A stretch of 64,000 nt of DNA from Tilletia caries (taxonomy: Eukaryota > Basidiomycota > Exobasidiomycetes > Tilletiales > Tilletiaceae), in the NCBI GenBank assembly GCA_032718865.1, contig JALUTQ010000046.1, positions 310,001 through 374,000 on the forward strand, in the 5' to 3' direction. The translations under genes were made by a program, and so were the position numbers. The notes below the pieces were generated by a model. It had not been told where the DNA came from. It saw nothing but the letters and a program-made list of their open reading frames with translations, and searched no databases. Shown piece by piece: positions 11,401 through 22,486 of the stretch (the first letter of the stretch is position 1; each line of letters opens with the position of its first letter).

Positions 11401-12802
11401 GGACGCAGACGGCAACTACCTCAAGCACAAGGCTCGTCTTGTTGGTCGTGGCTTCACTCAGCGCTACGGCATCGATTACGACGAGACATATGCGCCAGTC
11501 GGACGCATGACGAGCTTGAGGATCTTCTTTGTCGAAGCTGCGGTCCAGGGACTTATGGTCTGGCAGATGGACGCCGAGACAGCCTTTCTCAACCCCAAAA
11601 ATGGATCGCGTCCTCTACATCAGCTTTCCGGAGGGGTGGAAGCAGCAAGATCCCAAGGCGACTGGGCTTCTTGTCCGCAAGGGACTCTACGGCTTCAAGC
11701 AGTCAGCTCGCCTCTGGTGGCTCGATGTCGTTTCCAAACTACGCGACCTCGGGTTTGTTCACAGCGACGCCGATTGGGGCATTTTTCGTTCGCGTCGAAC
11801 CCAACGGCAACCGCACGATCGTTTTTCGTCTACGTCGACGACTTCCTGATCGCTGCGAAGACTCAGGCCCTCATCGACTCCGTTCGCGAGGGCCTCAAGG
11901 CCTCCTACAGAATGACCGACATTGGTCTCGTCAGCTCGGTACTTGGAATCAAGGTCCAGCAGCTCGACAACGGCTTCGCCCTCAGCCAAGGTCATTACAT
12001 CGACACAGTCCTGGAGCGTTTCAACATGACCAACTGTCGCCCGGAGTCCTCTCCTATGGCGGTCGGAACTAAGCTCGTCCCAGAGGGAGTGCCTTTGACG
12101 GACGCCCAGCTTTTCCAAGCCCTGATCGGTTGCTTGATGTGGATCGCCCTCTCCACCAGGCCTGACATCAGCTTTGTCGTCAGCGCGCTCTCCCGTTTCA
12201 ATGGCTGCCCGACTCAGGCTCATTACCAAGCTGCCCTTCGCGTCCTCCGCTACCTCAAGGCAACGCGAGACTTGGCACTGGTCCTCGCTCCCGTCAAGAT
12301 CGACGGACAGCCCGAGCTTACTGGCTACTCCGACGCCGACTGGGCCGGAAACGTCGAAGACCGCCGCTCTCAGTCTGGGTACGTCTTCAAGCTGTACGGC
12401 GCAACCGTCAGCTGGGGTTCCCTTCGCCAGCAATGCGTTTCTCTGTCCTCAGTTGAGTCAGAGTACGTCGCCCTCACCGAGGCCGTCAAGGACGCCATCT
12501 GGCTTCGTACAGCCGTTCTCGCGTACGACCAGACCGCTCCTCAGGCTGTCGGCATTGTCCTGAAGGGCGACAACCAGGGTTCCATCGCCCTCGCACAGAA
12601 CCCTGGATGGCATCGACGCACCAAGCACATCGACCTTCGCTACCACTTTGTCCGCTGGCAAGTTGAAGAAGGTGCGATCAAGCTTGAATACGTTGGTACT
12701 TCGGATCAAGTGGCCGACATCTTCACCAAGGCCACTCCGACTCCCGTCCTCGTCAAGCATCGGAGCAGTCTTGGTCTGCTCGACCCCGCCAACGTCGTCT
12801 GA
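8500..12802 (+). pseudogene. Copia Gag-Pol polyprotein gene with many one-base frameshifts
   Basis: Gag starts at ATG 8500 (MDDTNSSAISGIPSLVSLEN). Domains in order: Gag core, two zinc knuckles (CYGCGARDHERPDC and CWTCHKQGHVKSEC), aspartic protease (FMIDSGASQHIV), Cys/His pre-integrase region (HIRLGHLGF...CDSC), integrase core (VIRTDGGGEYVN, NGVAERKNRTL), RT (HKARLVGRGFTQ, FVYVDDFLIA) and RNase H (YSDADWAGNVEDRRSQSGY), ending at 12802. Frames change at T7 9061-9067, T5 10229-10233, T5 10316-10320, G7 10806-10812, G9 11054-11062, T5 11160-11164, A5 11597-11601, T5 11781-11785 and T5 11822-11826. Seven of these nine are repaired by removing one base. The T7 needs -2 or +1 and the G7 area is complex. 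Confidence 0.88.
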
Positions 12803-12847
12803 CGGTCATCACTCGACTTCAGCAACCACGCTGCGGTTGAGAGGGAG

Positions 12848-13431
12848 TGTTGAAGATTGCATCTTCATAGCAACCTCCACGTGGTTGTGACCTTTCCACA
12901 GTCTTTCCTATATAGATGAGACCCTTAGTCTCATTTGTGACTCCACTTCCAGTCTCATCGATTCCTGCGTTTGTGACACGAAATCGTTGCGCAACGATGT
13001 GGCACACATTGTTCATTGCGCAATGGCTGTCCTCCCCCTGTACCCACAAAGCTATATAAGCAGGCACTTTCCACCACCACTGTTTCCCCCGCTCCTATTG
13101 AAATTCACCACACACGTTCCTGCTTCCACTCTCCCTCGTCACCTCCTCACCTTTGACCTCGTCCTCCTCATCTTTTACCTTCTCGCCCTCATCCTTGACT
13201 TCCCCGTCAAAGGTTGCATCCTTTCCGTATCTTCAGGCATAGGCTAGAGTTCTGGCAGCACGTCACTTCGCCCTCATTGCGAGGGGGTACTACGTAGCTG
13301 ACCGTCCGACACCGAACCTGAGATACTGGGATTGCTCCTGCGACTCGTCAAGCGACGTCGGCCTCTCTCCTCCACCTTGTCGGTCCTCCCAAGGTGAGTA
13401 GTCGAGCACTGAGCACCTAGTATTTACAACA
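12848..13431 (+). repeat. 3' LTR of the Copia element
   Basis: 584 bp, with no difference from the 5' LTR seen by eye, directly followed by the target duplication cacga. Confidence 0.92.
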
Positions 13432-15925
13432 CACGAGCTGCAAAGGATACCGTCCTATTGATGACTTCCCTCAAACCAGCAGCGGTCAGAGGCGGAAAAC
13501 TTGCCAGAAACACCTAAAGCGAGCAGTGCCCAATGATCTCTGGGTTGACGTTCAGCAAGCGTTCAAGAACCATGGCCAGAGCGCGTCCCACAGTCTCCAC
13601 ACGGACGTCTGCCTCAGCTATGATGACCTTCCCATCCGCGTATCAAGAGCCAACGCACACGAAGACGCAGACGAGGAGAAGGCGGCTCGAAACGACGCGC
13701 ACGCTATGGCTCGCGTTATATGGGAGACTACAGGTTTTCGCTTCAAGTATCACGATACCTTGGTTACAGTCGACGGATGCGCAAGCCGCTTCCACTGCTC
13801 CCAGGATGCCAGTCGTCGCTGCGTTAGCGGTCCTCATCAGCCCCACGGGAACAAGGGTACCCGAGCAGCAGCAGATTCCGTGGCCCAGCATCAATGCAAT
13901 AGCTCGTTGCGCCTGACGTTCAAACCTCTAGCCCGCCTGCTCAACATACGCTTTCGTCATACCTCTCACGATCCTTACTGTGATCGAACTCTGCCACCTG
14001 TGGTCCTGGAATACATTGAAGGTCGCCTCGATTCGACCCCCGGCCAGATATTTCAAGACATGCGCGCCACCTTTCCAGATGCTGTTGTAGGCCAAATCAC
14101 GCAAAAGCAAGTCTATTATTGGTGGCAGGCGCTTTCCTCGGCTATCTGACGACTTCAAGACGATCCCTTCCAGTCGGCTATGCAGCTCGTCAACGCCGAA
14201 AGTACGCGCGGCGATGGTCCACGCTGTAGAATGTCTGCGAAGTTGATCGAGCGTGATGGGCAGGTGCGAGGAATGCTGCTGATAGCAGAGGAACTGATCA
14301 GCATGCTGGCATCAACCACGGTAGAGATCTCAATAGACTCAACATACGGAACCAACAACGCCGGCCATGAGCTCTTCGGCATCCTCGCTGAGCTGGACGG
14401 GACGGGCGTTCCACTGGCATACTGCTTTCTCAACACGAAGGACATGGAGGCAGATGGGCGCAAAATCAGCATTCTTACGGAGGTGTTACAGGCGCTTAAG
14501 GGTCGTGGGCTCACTCCTACTTTTGTCGGCTGTGACAAGGATAGCGCTGAGCTTGCTGCTATCGCCAACGTATGGCCCACCGCAAAGGTCCAGCTTTGCT
14601 ATTGGCACGTACGACGAGCGGTGCGACAGAAGCTCGCCTCAACGAAACCCACAAGCACGCGCAAATACAACCCTTGGGACGCCATTCGTACGATACCCGA
14701 CCTTGAGCCGTGTTGGGGGGTCGTAAAGAACCTTCGCCATCACTCGGAAAGGTGCAAGTGCGAGTGCAAGAAGGACGCGTCACAATGGGATGAGCCTGGC
14801 AGGCTGGAGTGCAAGAAAGCAGACAGCGTCATCATCCTCGACTTGCTGTCCAAACATCTGAACGAGCACACTGCGTTTCCAACGCTACACGGTATATACC
14901 TCACACAAGAGCAGTTGTATCGCAGGCAGGCCAAGGAGGCCTACGACTTGTGCAAGGCAAAGGGATGGGCACGCGTGTGGGCCTATCTATGGGCCAATTG
15001 GTACATGGGCAAGGAATGGAAGCTGTGGGCAAGAGGAGCAAACGAGTCAATCCCCATTCTCAAGTCGACAATGGTCACCGAATCTCACTGGCGAGTCATC
15101 AAGCATGACTACTTACACCGCTTTGCCCGACCACGTATCGACCTTGTCACCTTCATCTTGCAGACGCGTGTACTGCCGACAGCCGTCAAGCGCGTGGTGG
15201 CATTGCGCGCAGGGAACGACCGGATCGCAAGACCTGCCTGGCGAACAAGCATGGCGGTAGCTTGGAAAAAAGAGGCAGCAAAGGAGGTCAGCGCGGAGGC
15301 TATTCAACGCTACCGAACGGACGTACATGCGTGGAAATGTGCATGCCCTGCTTTGCCCATGCATCGGTTCCTGCTGTGCAAGCATTTGGTAAGCTTGGCC
15401 CCACCCATGACCGTGCCTGCCTTGCGCACAATGAAACGGCATCGTCAGAGCCCCTTCTGGACGCATCCCGACATCGTCAGGCCCGCAGGCGCATCAGATG
15501 GCACAAAAGACGACCCCCACAACAACCAGGCTTCGAATGCTGACGCCGCTACAGCTGGTGCCGACGATGGGTCTGGTATCGACGAAGGTGCCCGTAGCGA
15601 CGATGACAGCGAAGCCGATGCACGCAGCATAAGGGGCGAATGGGACGAGGGAGAAGAGAGGGATGAGGGAGGTGAAGGCAGTTTGTCAGTGCAGGCCCGG
15701 TTCCAGCGAGCACGGCTTATGCTCACGCGTATGCAGGCCTTGCTGGAACGCGAGGAGCCGTTTGCATCGTCAGGATTCATCGACAACTTTTGGGACGCAA
15801 ACTCGAGGGATCAACAACTGCTCCGTAACGTTGACACACGTCTCCGCGCTCACAATCATCAACGCACTTGGGTTCCCGGTCAGCACCCATCGTCTTTGTA
15901 TCTGCGGGGCTCCAGCAGAGTTTAA

Positions 15926-16567
15926 GCTGTAGAAGACTGTGTAAGAAATCAGACAGATTACCATCAGTGATGCAGTTCAATTTGATATCAACGAAGTATT
16001 CAATGCCTGGCAAGTCACACGCACCTCAAGCTGGTCATCCATCAGCCGTCGGGTCTTTGGTCTCGGACAGCAAGGCTCTGGCTGATGGCTGACGCGGGGA
16101 TCAGTACCGCATCGGCCGGACGCACGGAACAGCGAGAGAGAAAGATGCGCTGGATGGATGGCTGCGTCTGTTTGATGATTGATGCGAAGCATAAGCATGA
16201 TGTTCAATATGGTACTCAGAAAAGGAAGAGAAGGGAAGGACCGGGCAGCGCAGACACACACCGCTCTTCTGATGACGGGCGTGACATGATAGTGCCGTGG
16301 GGTAGCCTGGAAGACACGAAAGTATAAACAGGATCAGCTACGAGATAAGATCAATAAGCAGCAATAGCCCAACAGGTGATGAACTGCTAGTAACTTGTCC
16401 TGATGACGAGGGTCGAGGGTGATCATATGATTGATGGCATGGTGATGAATGATGACGCTCACGGACACCAGGAAACGCACGAGCTGGATCTTGAGACGAC
16501 CGGGCTGGACGATGCGGATGCAGGTGCGGTGGCGGGTGGATGGCGAATGAGAAGGCGTTGGCGCGCC
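15926..16567 (+). other. MULE copy 1 internal non-coding segment
   Basis: 640 bp after the transposase stop. Only short frames occur and none looks like a protein. The same sequence is at about 20688-21330 in copy 2. Confidence 0.5.
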
Positions 16568-16569
16568 AT

Positions 16570-17000
16570 ACCATTAGCGGCCAACCATTAGCGGCCAACC
16601 ATTAGCGCAGCGGCGGGCTGAGTGAGGTGGGCGGACGATGAGAGCGGTGAACACGACATCCATTAGCGCAGCGGCGGACTGAGCGACGTGGGCGGACCGA
16701 TGAGGGTGGCGAATTCGGCATCCATTAGCGCAGCGGCGGGCTGTGCGGCGTGGATGAAAGGAGTGGATGTATCGATCAGGGTGGCAACCATTATCGGCGA
16801 AGAGGAGGGAAACCATTACCGCGGCGGCGGACTGGACGACGTGGACGGTGGATGCGCCGATCAGAGTGGTAAACTCGCAACCGTTAGCGGCGGAGGAGGA
16901 GGGTGGCAACCATTACCGCAGCGGCGGAGGCGGCGGGCTGGACGGCAGGCGACGTGGATGGACGGCCACAAGTGGCAACCATTAGCGGAGCGGCGGGCTC
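16570..17000 (+). repeat. Minisatellite in MULE copy 1
   Basis: About ten degenerate units that begin (a)ccattagcgcagcggcgg or close variants, some short (14 bp) and most about 60-70 bp. Unit tails contain variants of gatgagagtggcgaa. The same array is in copy 2. Confidence 0.75.
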
Positions 17001-17518
17001 GGAAGGCTTGGATTGGTGGATGGGTGGATGAGAGTGGCGGAGGGACAGTGACAGCTGCGTAGTGGCTGCCTCGACGCCTTGGCAGACACGGAGTCGGTGT
17101 AGGAAGATGGAGACGACGGGCGACGGGAGTTGCAAAATCACCAGGTCCTGATACGTGAAACAGTGGGAGAGGCAAAAGGGCAAAGACGAATGCCTTCAGT
17201 CGAGGGAACACGACCTAACCTGCTGCGAACCACCGAATCAATAGAAACTCACCAGTGAAAACGATGATTGCTGATAACCGTTCACCTTGAATCTTGATGA
17301 TGTGCTGCTTGCTGACTGTAAGAAAGGCAAAGATGACTAGGTTGAGAGGTGGGGCCGAGAGTAGGGCGGACCGCGAGCCCGAAGAGCTCATCAGTAATTA
17401 GCAACACCGTGTCGCGATTCCGGATTTTCAGGGGGATGGGCTGGATTCGCTGCAGTTCTTTTGTTCCCCACCCACCATCCCCGGTGGCTTGCCTCCCCAT
17501 TAGCGCTTAGGCGCTCCC

Positions 17519-17713
17519 TGGCCAGCCCCCGCTGCTGCGTCCAGACTGCGAGCCCCTACCAGCGTTCCGAGCATCCTATTGCTCTAAGGCACAACAAAGA
17601 CACACTCCACGTGCGTCTGGGTCTCATTTAGCAGAAAGTTACTGAGTTTCTCCTCTAAACAAGTCTCACTTCTCTTTCATGAACATAATCACTCCTAAAC
17701 GCAGCGAGTGTGG
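17519..17713 (+). repeat. B2 split direct repeat
   Basis: 195 bp, same as B1. It is preceded by a linker with a small hairpin agcgc-ttag-gcgct (17502-17515) and followed without a gap by A3, repeating the B|A junction seen at 6861/6862. Confidence 0.85.
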
Positions 17714-17922
17714 CTGTAACAGTTGACGTCTGCAGGCGCAGCGGAACAAGCTGCCACGCGAGAAGTGTGGATTGATTCTGTTTTTGTCACGTGCTCTCGT
17801 CGCGTCGCGCGTCCGTAGTACTCACGACGCGCGACTCCAACACTTCCTCTTCCTCTCTTCGACGATCTTCGCTCTCTCATTTGCCCTCGCTCGCTCAGAT
17901 CATTCTGACCGCAGCAGTTCTT
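17714..17922 (+). repeat. A3 split direct repeat, interrupted by MULE copy 2
   Basis: Third copy of A. It is broken after the same 9-bp gcagttctt (17914-17922) as A2, so this is a duplicate of an already interrupted A. Confidence 0.85.
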
Positions 17923-18164
17923 AACGTCAGTAGCCCATCCCCCTGAAAATCCGGAGCCACGTGGCTTCCTTGAACTCTTCACACCACGCGTGACGCGCGC
18001 GCGTCGCGTCTAGCTACGCGCCGATGGCAGCAAGCGCGCCTTGTGTTATACCTTATAAGCAATAGACGCGCAAGCACTTTCCTTTACTCTCTCCTCAATC
18101 CTCACTCCTCAGTCCTGCTTCCAGTGCTTTCCCCGCTTTTCTTCTTCTTCTCACTTCATCATCC

Positions 18165-20687
18165 ATGGACGACTCGACACGATCCTGGTGCACGAGCTGC
18201 AAAGGATACCGTCCTATTGATGACTTCCCTCAAACCAGCAGCGGTCAGAGGCGGAAAACTTGCCAGAAACACCTAAAGCGAGCAGTGCCCAATGATCTCT
18301 GGGTTGACGTTCAGCAAGCGTTCAAGAACCATGGCCAGAGCGCGTCCCACAGTCTCCACACGGACGTCTGCCTCAGCTATGATGACCTTCCCATCCGCGT
18401 ATCAAGAGCCAACGCACACGAAGACGCAGACGAGGAGAAGGCGGCTCGAAACGACGCGCACGCTATGGCTCGCGTTATATGGGAGACTACAGGTTTTCGC
18501 TTCAAGTATCACGATACCTTGGTTACAGTCGACGGATGCGCAAGCCGCTTCCACTGCTCCCAGGATGCCAGTCGTCGCTGCGTTAGCGGTCCTCATCAGC
18601 CCCACGGGAACAAGGGTACCCGAGCAGCAGCAGATTCCGTGGCCCAGCATCAATGCAATAGCTCGTTGCGCCTGACGTTCAAACCTCTAGCCCGCCTGCT
18701 CAACATACGCTTTCGTCATACCTCTCACGATCCTTACTGTGATCGAACTCTGCCACCTGTGGTCCTGGAATACATTGAAGGTCGCCTCGATTCGACCCCC
18801 GGCCAGATATTTCAAGACATGCGCGCCACCTTTCCAGATGCTGTTGTAGGCCAAATCACGCAAAAAGCAAGTCTATTATTGGTGGCAGGCGCTTTCCTCG
18901 GCTATCTGACGACTTCAAGACGATCCCTTCCAGTCGGCTATGCAGCTCGTCAACGCCGAAAGTACGCGCGGCGATGGTCCACGCTGTAGAATGTCTGCGA
19001 AGTTGATCGAGCGTGATGGGCAGGTGCGAGGAATGCTGCTGATAGCAGAGGAACTGATCAGCATGCTGGCATCAACCACGGTAGAGATCTCAATAGACTC
19101 AACATACGGAACCAACAACGCCGGCCATGAGCTCTTCGGCATCCTCGCTGAGCTGGACGGGACGGGCGTTCCACTGGCATACTGCTTTCTCAACACGAAG
19201 GACATGGAGGCAGATGGGCGCAAAATCAGCATTCTTACGGAGGTGTTACAGGCGCTTAAGGGTCGTGGGCTCACTCCTACTTTTGTCGGCTGTGACAAGG
19301 ATAGCGCTGAGCTTGCTGCTATCGCCAACGTATGGCCCACCGCAAAGGTCCAGCTTTGCTATTGGCACGTACGACGAGCGGTGCGACAGAAGCTCGCCTC
19401 AACGAAACCCACAAGCACGCGCAAATACAACCCTTGGGACGCCATTCGTACGATACCCGACCTTGAGCCGTGTTGGGGGGGTCGTAAAGAACCTTCGCCA
19501 TCACTCGGAAAGGTGCAAGTGCGAGTGCAAGAAGGACGCGTCACAATGGGATGAGCCTGGCAGGCTGGAGTGCAACAAAGCAGACAGCGTCATCATCCTC
19601 GACTTGCTGTCCAAACATCTGAACGAGCACACTGCGTTTCCAACGCTACACGGTATATACCTCACACAAGAGCAGTTGTATCGCAGGCAGGCCAAGGAGG
19701 CCTACGACTTGTGCAAGGCAAAGGGATGGGCACGCGTGTGGGCCTATCTATGGGCCAATTGGTACATGGGCAAGGAATGGAAGCTGTGGGCAAGAGGAGC
19801 AAACGAGTCAATCCCCATTCTCAAGTCGACAATGGTCACCGAATCTCACTGGCGAGTCATCAAGCATGACTACTTACACCGCTTTGCCCGACCACGTATC
19901 GACCTTGTCACCTTCATCTTGCAGACGCGTGTACTGCCGACAGCCGTCAAGCGCGTGGTGGCATTGCGCGCAGGGAACGACCGGATCGCAAGACCTGCCT
20001 GGCGAACAAGCATGGCGGTAGCTTGGAAAAAAGAGGCAGCAAAGGAGGTCAGCGCGGAGGCTATTCAACGCTACCGAACGGACGTACATGCGTGGAAATG
20101 TGCATGCCCTGCTTTGCCCATGCATCGGTTCCTGCTGTGCAAGCATTTGGTAAGCTTGGCCCCACCCATGACCGTGCCTGCCTTGCGCACAATGAAACGG
20201 CATCGTCAGAGCCCCTTCTGGACGCATCCCGACATCGTCAGGCCCGCAGGCGCATCAGATGGCACAAAAGACGACCCCCACAACAACCAGGCTTCGAATG
20301 CTGACGCCGCTACAGCTGGTGCCGACGATGGGTCTGGTATCGACGAAGGTGCCCGTAGCGACGATGACAGCGAAGCCGATGCACGCAGCATAAGGGGCGA
20401 ATGGGACGAGGGAGAAGAGAGGGATGAGGGAGGTGAAGGCAGTTTGTCAGTGCAGGCCCGGTTCCAGCGAGCACGGCTTATGCTCACGCGTATGCAGGCC
20501 TTGCTGGAACGCGAGGAGCCGTTTGCATCGTCAGGATTCATCGACAACTTTTTGGGACGCAAACTCGAGGAATCAACAACTGCTCCGTGACGTTGACACA
20601 CGTCTCCGCGCTCACAATCATCAACGCACTTGGGTTCCCGGTCAGCACCCATCGTCTTTGTATCTGCGGGGCTCCAGCAGAGTTTAA
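18165..20687 (+). pseudogene. MULE transposase, copy 2 (three +1 frameshifts and a TGA)
   Basis: ATG 18165; same protein family and domains as copy 1 (N-terminal Cys/His cluster, MULE DDE core, SWIM finger, acidic tail). Relative to copy 1 it carries one extra base at A5 18862-18866, G7 19475-19481 and T5 20549-20553, each breaking the frame. It shares the in-frame TGA (18907-18909) with copy 1, so that stop is older than the duplication. A TATA-like ttataagc lies about 110 bp upstream. Not functional as read. Confidence 0.82.
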
Positions 20688-21331
20688 GCTGTAGAAGACT
20701 GTGTAAGAAATCAGACAGATTACCATCAGTGATGCAGTTCAATTTGATATCAACGAAGTATTCAATGCCTGGCAAGTCACACGCACCTCAAGCTGGTCAT
20801 CCATCAGCCGTCGGGTCTTTGGTCTCGGACAGCAAGGCTCTGGCTGATGGCTGACGCGGGGATCAGTACCGCATCGGCCGGACGCACGGAACAGCGAGAG
20901 AGAAAGATGCGCTGGATGGATGGCTGCGTCTGTTTGATGATTGATGCGAAGCATAAGCATGATGTTCAATATGGTACTCAGAAAAGGAAGAGAAGGGAAG
21001 GACCGGGCAGCGCAGACACACACCGCTCTTCTGATGACGGGCGTGACATGATAGTGCCGTGGGGTAGCCTGGAAGACACGAAAGTATAAACAGGATCAGC
21101 TACGAGATAAGATCAATAAGCAGCAATAGCCCAACAGGTGATGAACTGCTAGTAACTTGTCCTGATGACGAGGGTCGAGGGTGATCATATGATTGATGGC
21201 ATGGTGATGAATGATGACGCTCACGGACACCAGGAAACGCACGAGCTGGATCTTGAGACGACCGGGCTGGACGATGCGGATGCAGGTGCGGTGGCGGGTG
21301 GATGGCGAATGAGAAGGCGTTGGCGCGCCAT

Positions 21332-21762
21332 ACCATTAGCGGCCAACCATTAGCGGCCAACCATTAGCGCAGCGGCGGGCTGAGTGAGGTGGGCGGACGA
21401 TGAGAGCGGTGAACACGACATCCATTAGCGCAGCGGCGGACTGAGCGACGTGGGCGGACCGATGAGGGTGGCGAATTCGGCATCCATTAGCGCAGCGGCG
21501 GGCTGTGCGGCGTGGATGAAAGGAGTGGATGTATCGATCAGGGTGGCAACCATTATCGGCGAAGAGGAGGGAAACCATTACCGCGGCGGCGGACTGGACG
21601 ACGTGGACGGTGGATGCGCCGATCAGAGTGGTAAACTCGCAACCGTTAGCGGCGGAGGAGGAGGGTGGCAACCATTACCGCAGCGGCGGAGGCGGCGGGC
21701 TGGACGGCAGGCGACGTGGATGGACGGCCACAAGTGGCAACCATTAGCGGAGCGGCGGGCTC
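21332..21762 (+). repeat. Minisatellite in MULE copy 2
   Basis: Same ccattagcgcagcggcgg array as 16570-17000, with no unit gained or lost that I can see. Confidence 0.75.
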
Positions 21763-22283
21763 GGAAGGCTTGGATTGGTGGATGGGTGGATGAGAGTGGC
21801 GGAGGGACAGTGACAGCTGCGTAGTGGCTGCCTCGACGCCTTGGCAGACACGGAGTCGGTGTAGGAAGATGGAGACGACGGGCGACGGGAGTTGCAAAAA
21901 TCACCAGGTCCTGATACGTGAAACAGTGGGAGAGGCAAAAAGGGCAAAGACGAATGCCTTCAGTCGAGGGAACACGACCTAACCTGCTGCGAACCACCGA
22001 ATCAATAGAAACTCACCAGTGAAAACGATGATTGCTGATAACCGTTCACCTTGAATCTTGATGATGTGCTGCTTGCTGACTGTAAGAAAGGCAAAGATGA
22101 CTAGGTTGAGAGGTGGGGCCGAGAGTAGGGCGGACCGCGAGCCCGAAGAGCTCATCAGTAATTAGCAACACCGTGTCGCGATTCCGGATTTTCAGGGGGA
22201 TGGGCTGGATTCGCTGCAGTTCTTTTGTTCCCCACCCACCATCCCCGGTGGCTTGCCTCCCCCATTAGCGCTTAGGCGCTCCC

Positions 22284-22478
22284 TGGCCAGCCCCCGCTGC
22301 TGCGTCCAGACTGCGAGCCCCTACCAGCGTTCCGAGCATCCTATTGCTCTAAGGCACAACAAAGACACACTCCACGTGCGTCTGGGTCTCATTTAGCAGA
22401 AAGTTACTGAGTTTCTCCTCTAAACAAGTCTCACTTCTCTTTCATGAACATAATCACTCCTAAACGCAGCGAGTGTGG
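22284..22478 (+). repeat. B3 split direct repeat (right terminus of the YR element)
   Basis: 195 bp ending gcgagtgtgg. Here no A repeat follows; instead cccgaagt begins, so this is taken as the right end of the whole element. Confidence 0.8.
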
Positions 22479-22486
22479 CCCGAAGT

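Larger units (their letters stand above)
7344..13431 (+). mobile_element. Copia LTR retrotransposon inserted in MULE copy 1
   Basis: 6,088-bp element with two 584-bp LTRs that look identical, flanked by the 5-bp duplication cacga (7339-7343 and 13432-13436). The uninterrupted site is preserved in MULE copy 2 at about 18190. A purine tract (gagaggga) precedes the 3' LTR. Identical LTRs imply a young insertion, yet the Gag-Pol frame is broken many times. Confidence 0.92.
7313..15925 (+). pseudogene. MULE transposase, copy 1 (split by Copia, one in-frame TGA)
   Basis: Starts at ATG 7313, is interrupted after 31 nt by the Copia at 7344-13431, and resumes at 13437 after the duplicated cacga. Joined length is 840 codons with the stop at 15923-15925 and one internal TGA at 14147-14149. 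An N-terminal Cys/His cluster (CTSC...CQKH) is followed by a MULE DDE core: IDSTYGTN, then VGCDKDSAEL and QLCYWHVRRA (C/DxxH type). A SWIM zinc finger follows (CAC...LLCKH near 15340-15390), then an acidic Asp/Glu/Gly tail. Apart from the insertion and TGA the frame is intact, including the G6 run (14715-14720) and T4 run (15788-15791) that are one base longer in copy 2. Confidence 0.85.
7071..17451 (+). mobile_element. MULE DNA transposon copy 1, carrying a nested Copia element
   Basis: Mutator-like element flanked by the 9-bp duplication gcagttctt (7062-7070 and 17452-17460). A perfect 23-bp inverted repeat lies 9 bp inside each end, at 7080-7102 and 17420-17442; the outermost 9 bp match poorly. 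Without the Copia and its 5-bp duplication the element is about 4.29 kb, against 4,293 bp for copy 2. It holds a transposase gene and a 3' non-coding part with a minisatellite. Confidence 0.85.
17923..22215 (+). mobile_element. MULE DNA transposon copy 2 (no Copia)
   Basis: 4,293 bp between copies of gcagttctt (17914-17922 and 22216-22224), with the same subterminal 23-bp inverted repeats as copy 1. It keeps the uninterrupted transposase start that the Copia splits in copy 1. Differences from copy 1 that I found are six one-base homopolymer expansions (one just outside, in the A-B linker) and about three substitutions. Confidence 0.85.
1191..22478 (+). mobile_element. Ngaro-like YR retrotransposon with split direct repeats, containing nested MULEs and a Copia
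   Basis: Tyrosine-recombinase retrotransposon of the DIRS order. It has Gag-like, RT-RNase H and YR coding parts in one orientation, and A1...B1-A2...B repeats instead of LTRs. A1 (1191-1405) matches A2 (6862-7070 plus ttgttcc at 17461) and A3 (17714-17922 plus ttgttcc at 22225). B1 (6667-6861), B2 (17519-17713) and B3 (22284-22478) are each 195 bp. Direct split repeats of this kind are the hallmark of Ngaro rather than DIRS1. A MULE sits at the same site in A2 and A3. No methyltransferase domain was seen. Borders are where repeat similarity ends; YR elements make no target duplication, so they cannot be confirmed that way. Confidence 0.8.

Noticed and set aside
16570..17000. CRISPR-like repeat array
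   Set aside because: Unit length varies, heads are degenerate, and the host is a eukaryote; it is a minisatellite in a transposon.
7071..22215. RIP (C-to-T) as the cause of transposon decay
   Set aside because: The two MULE copies show few transitions; homopolymer insertions dominate.
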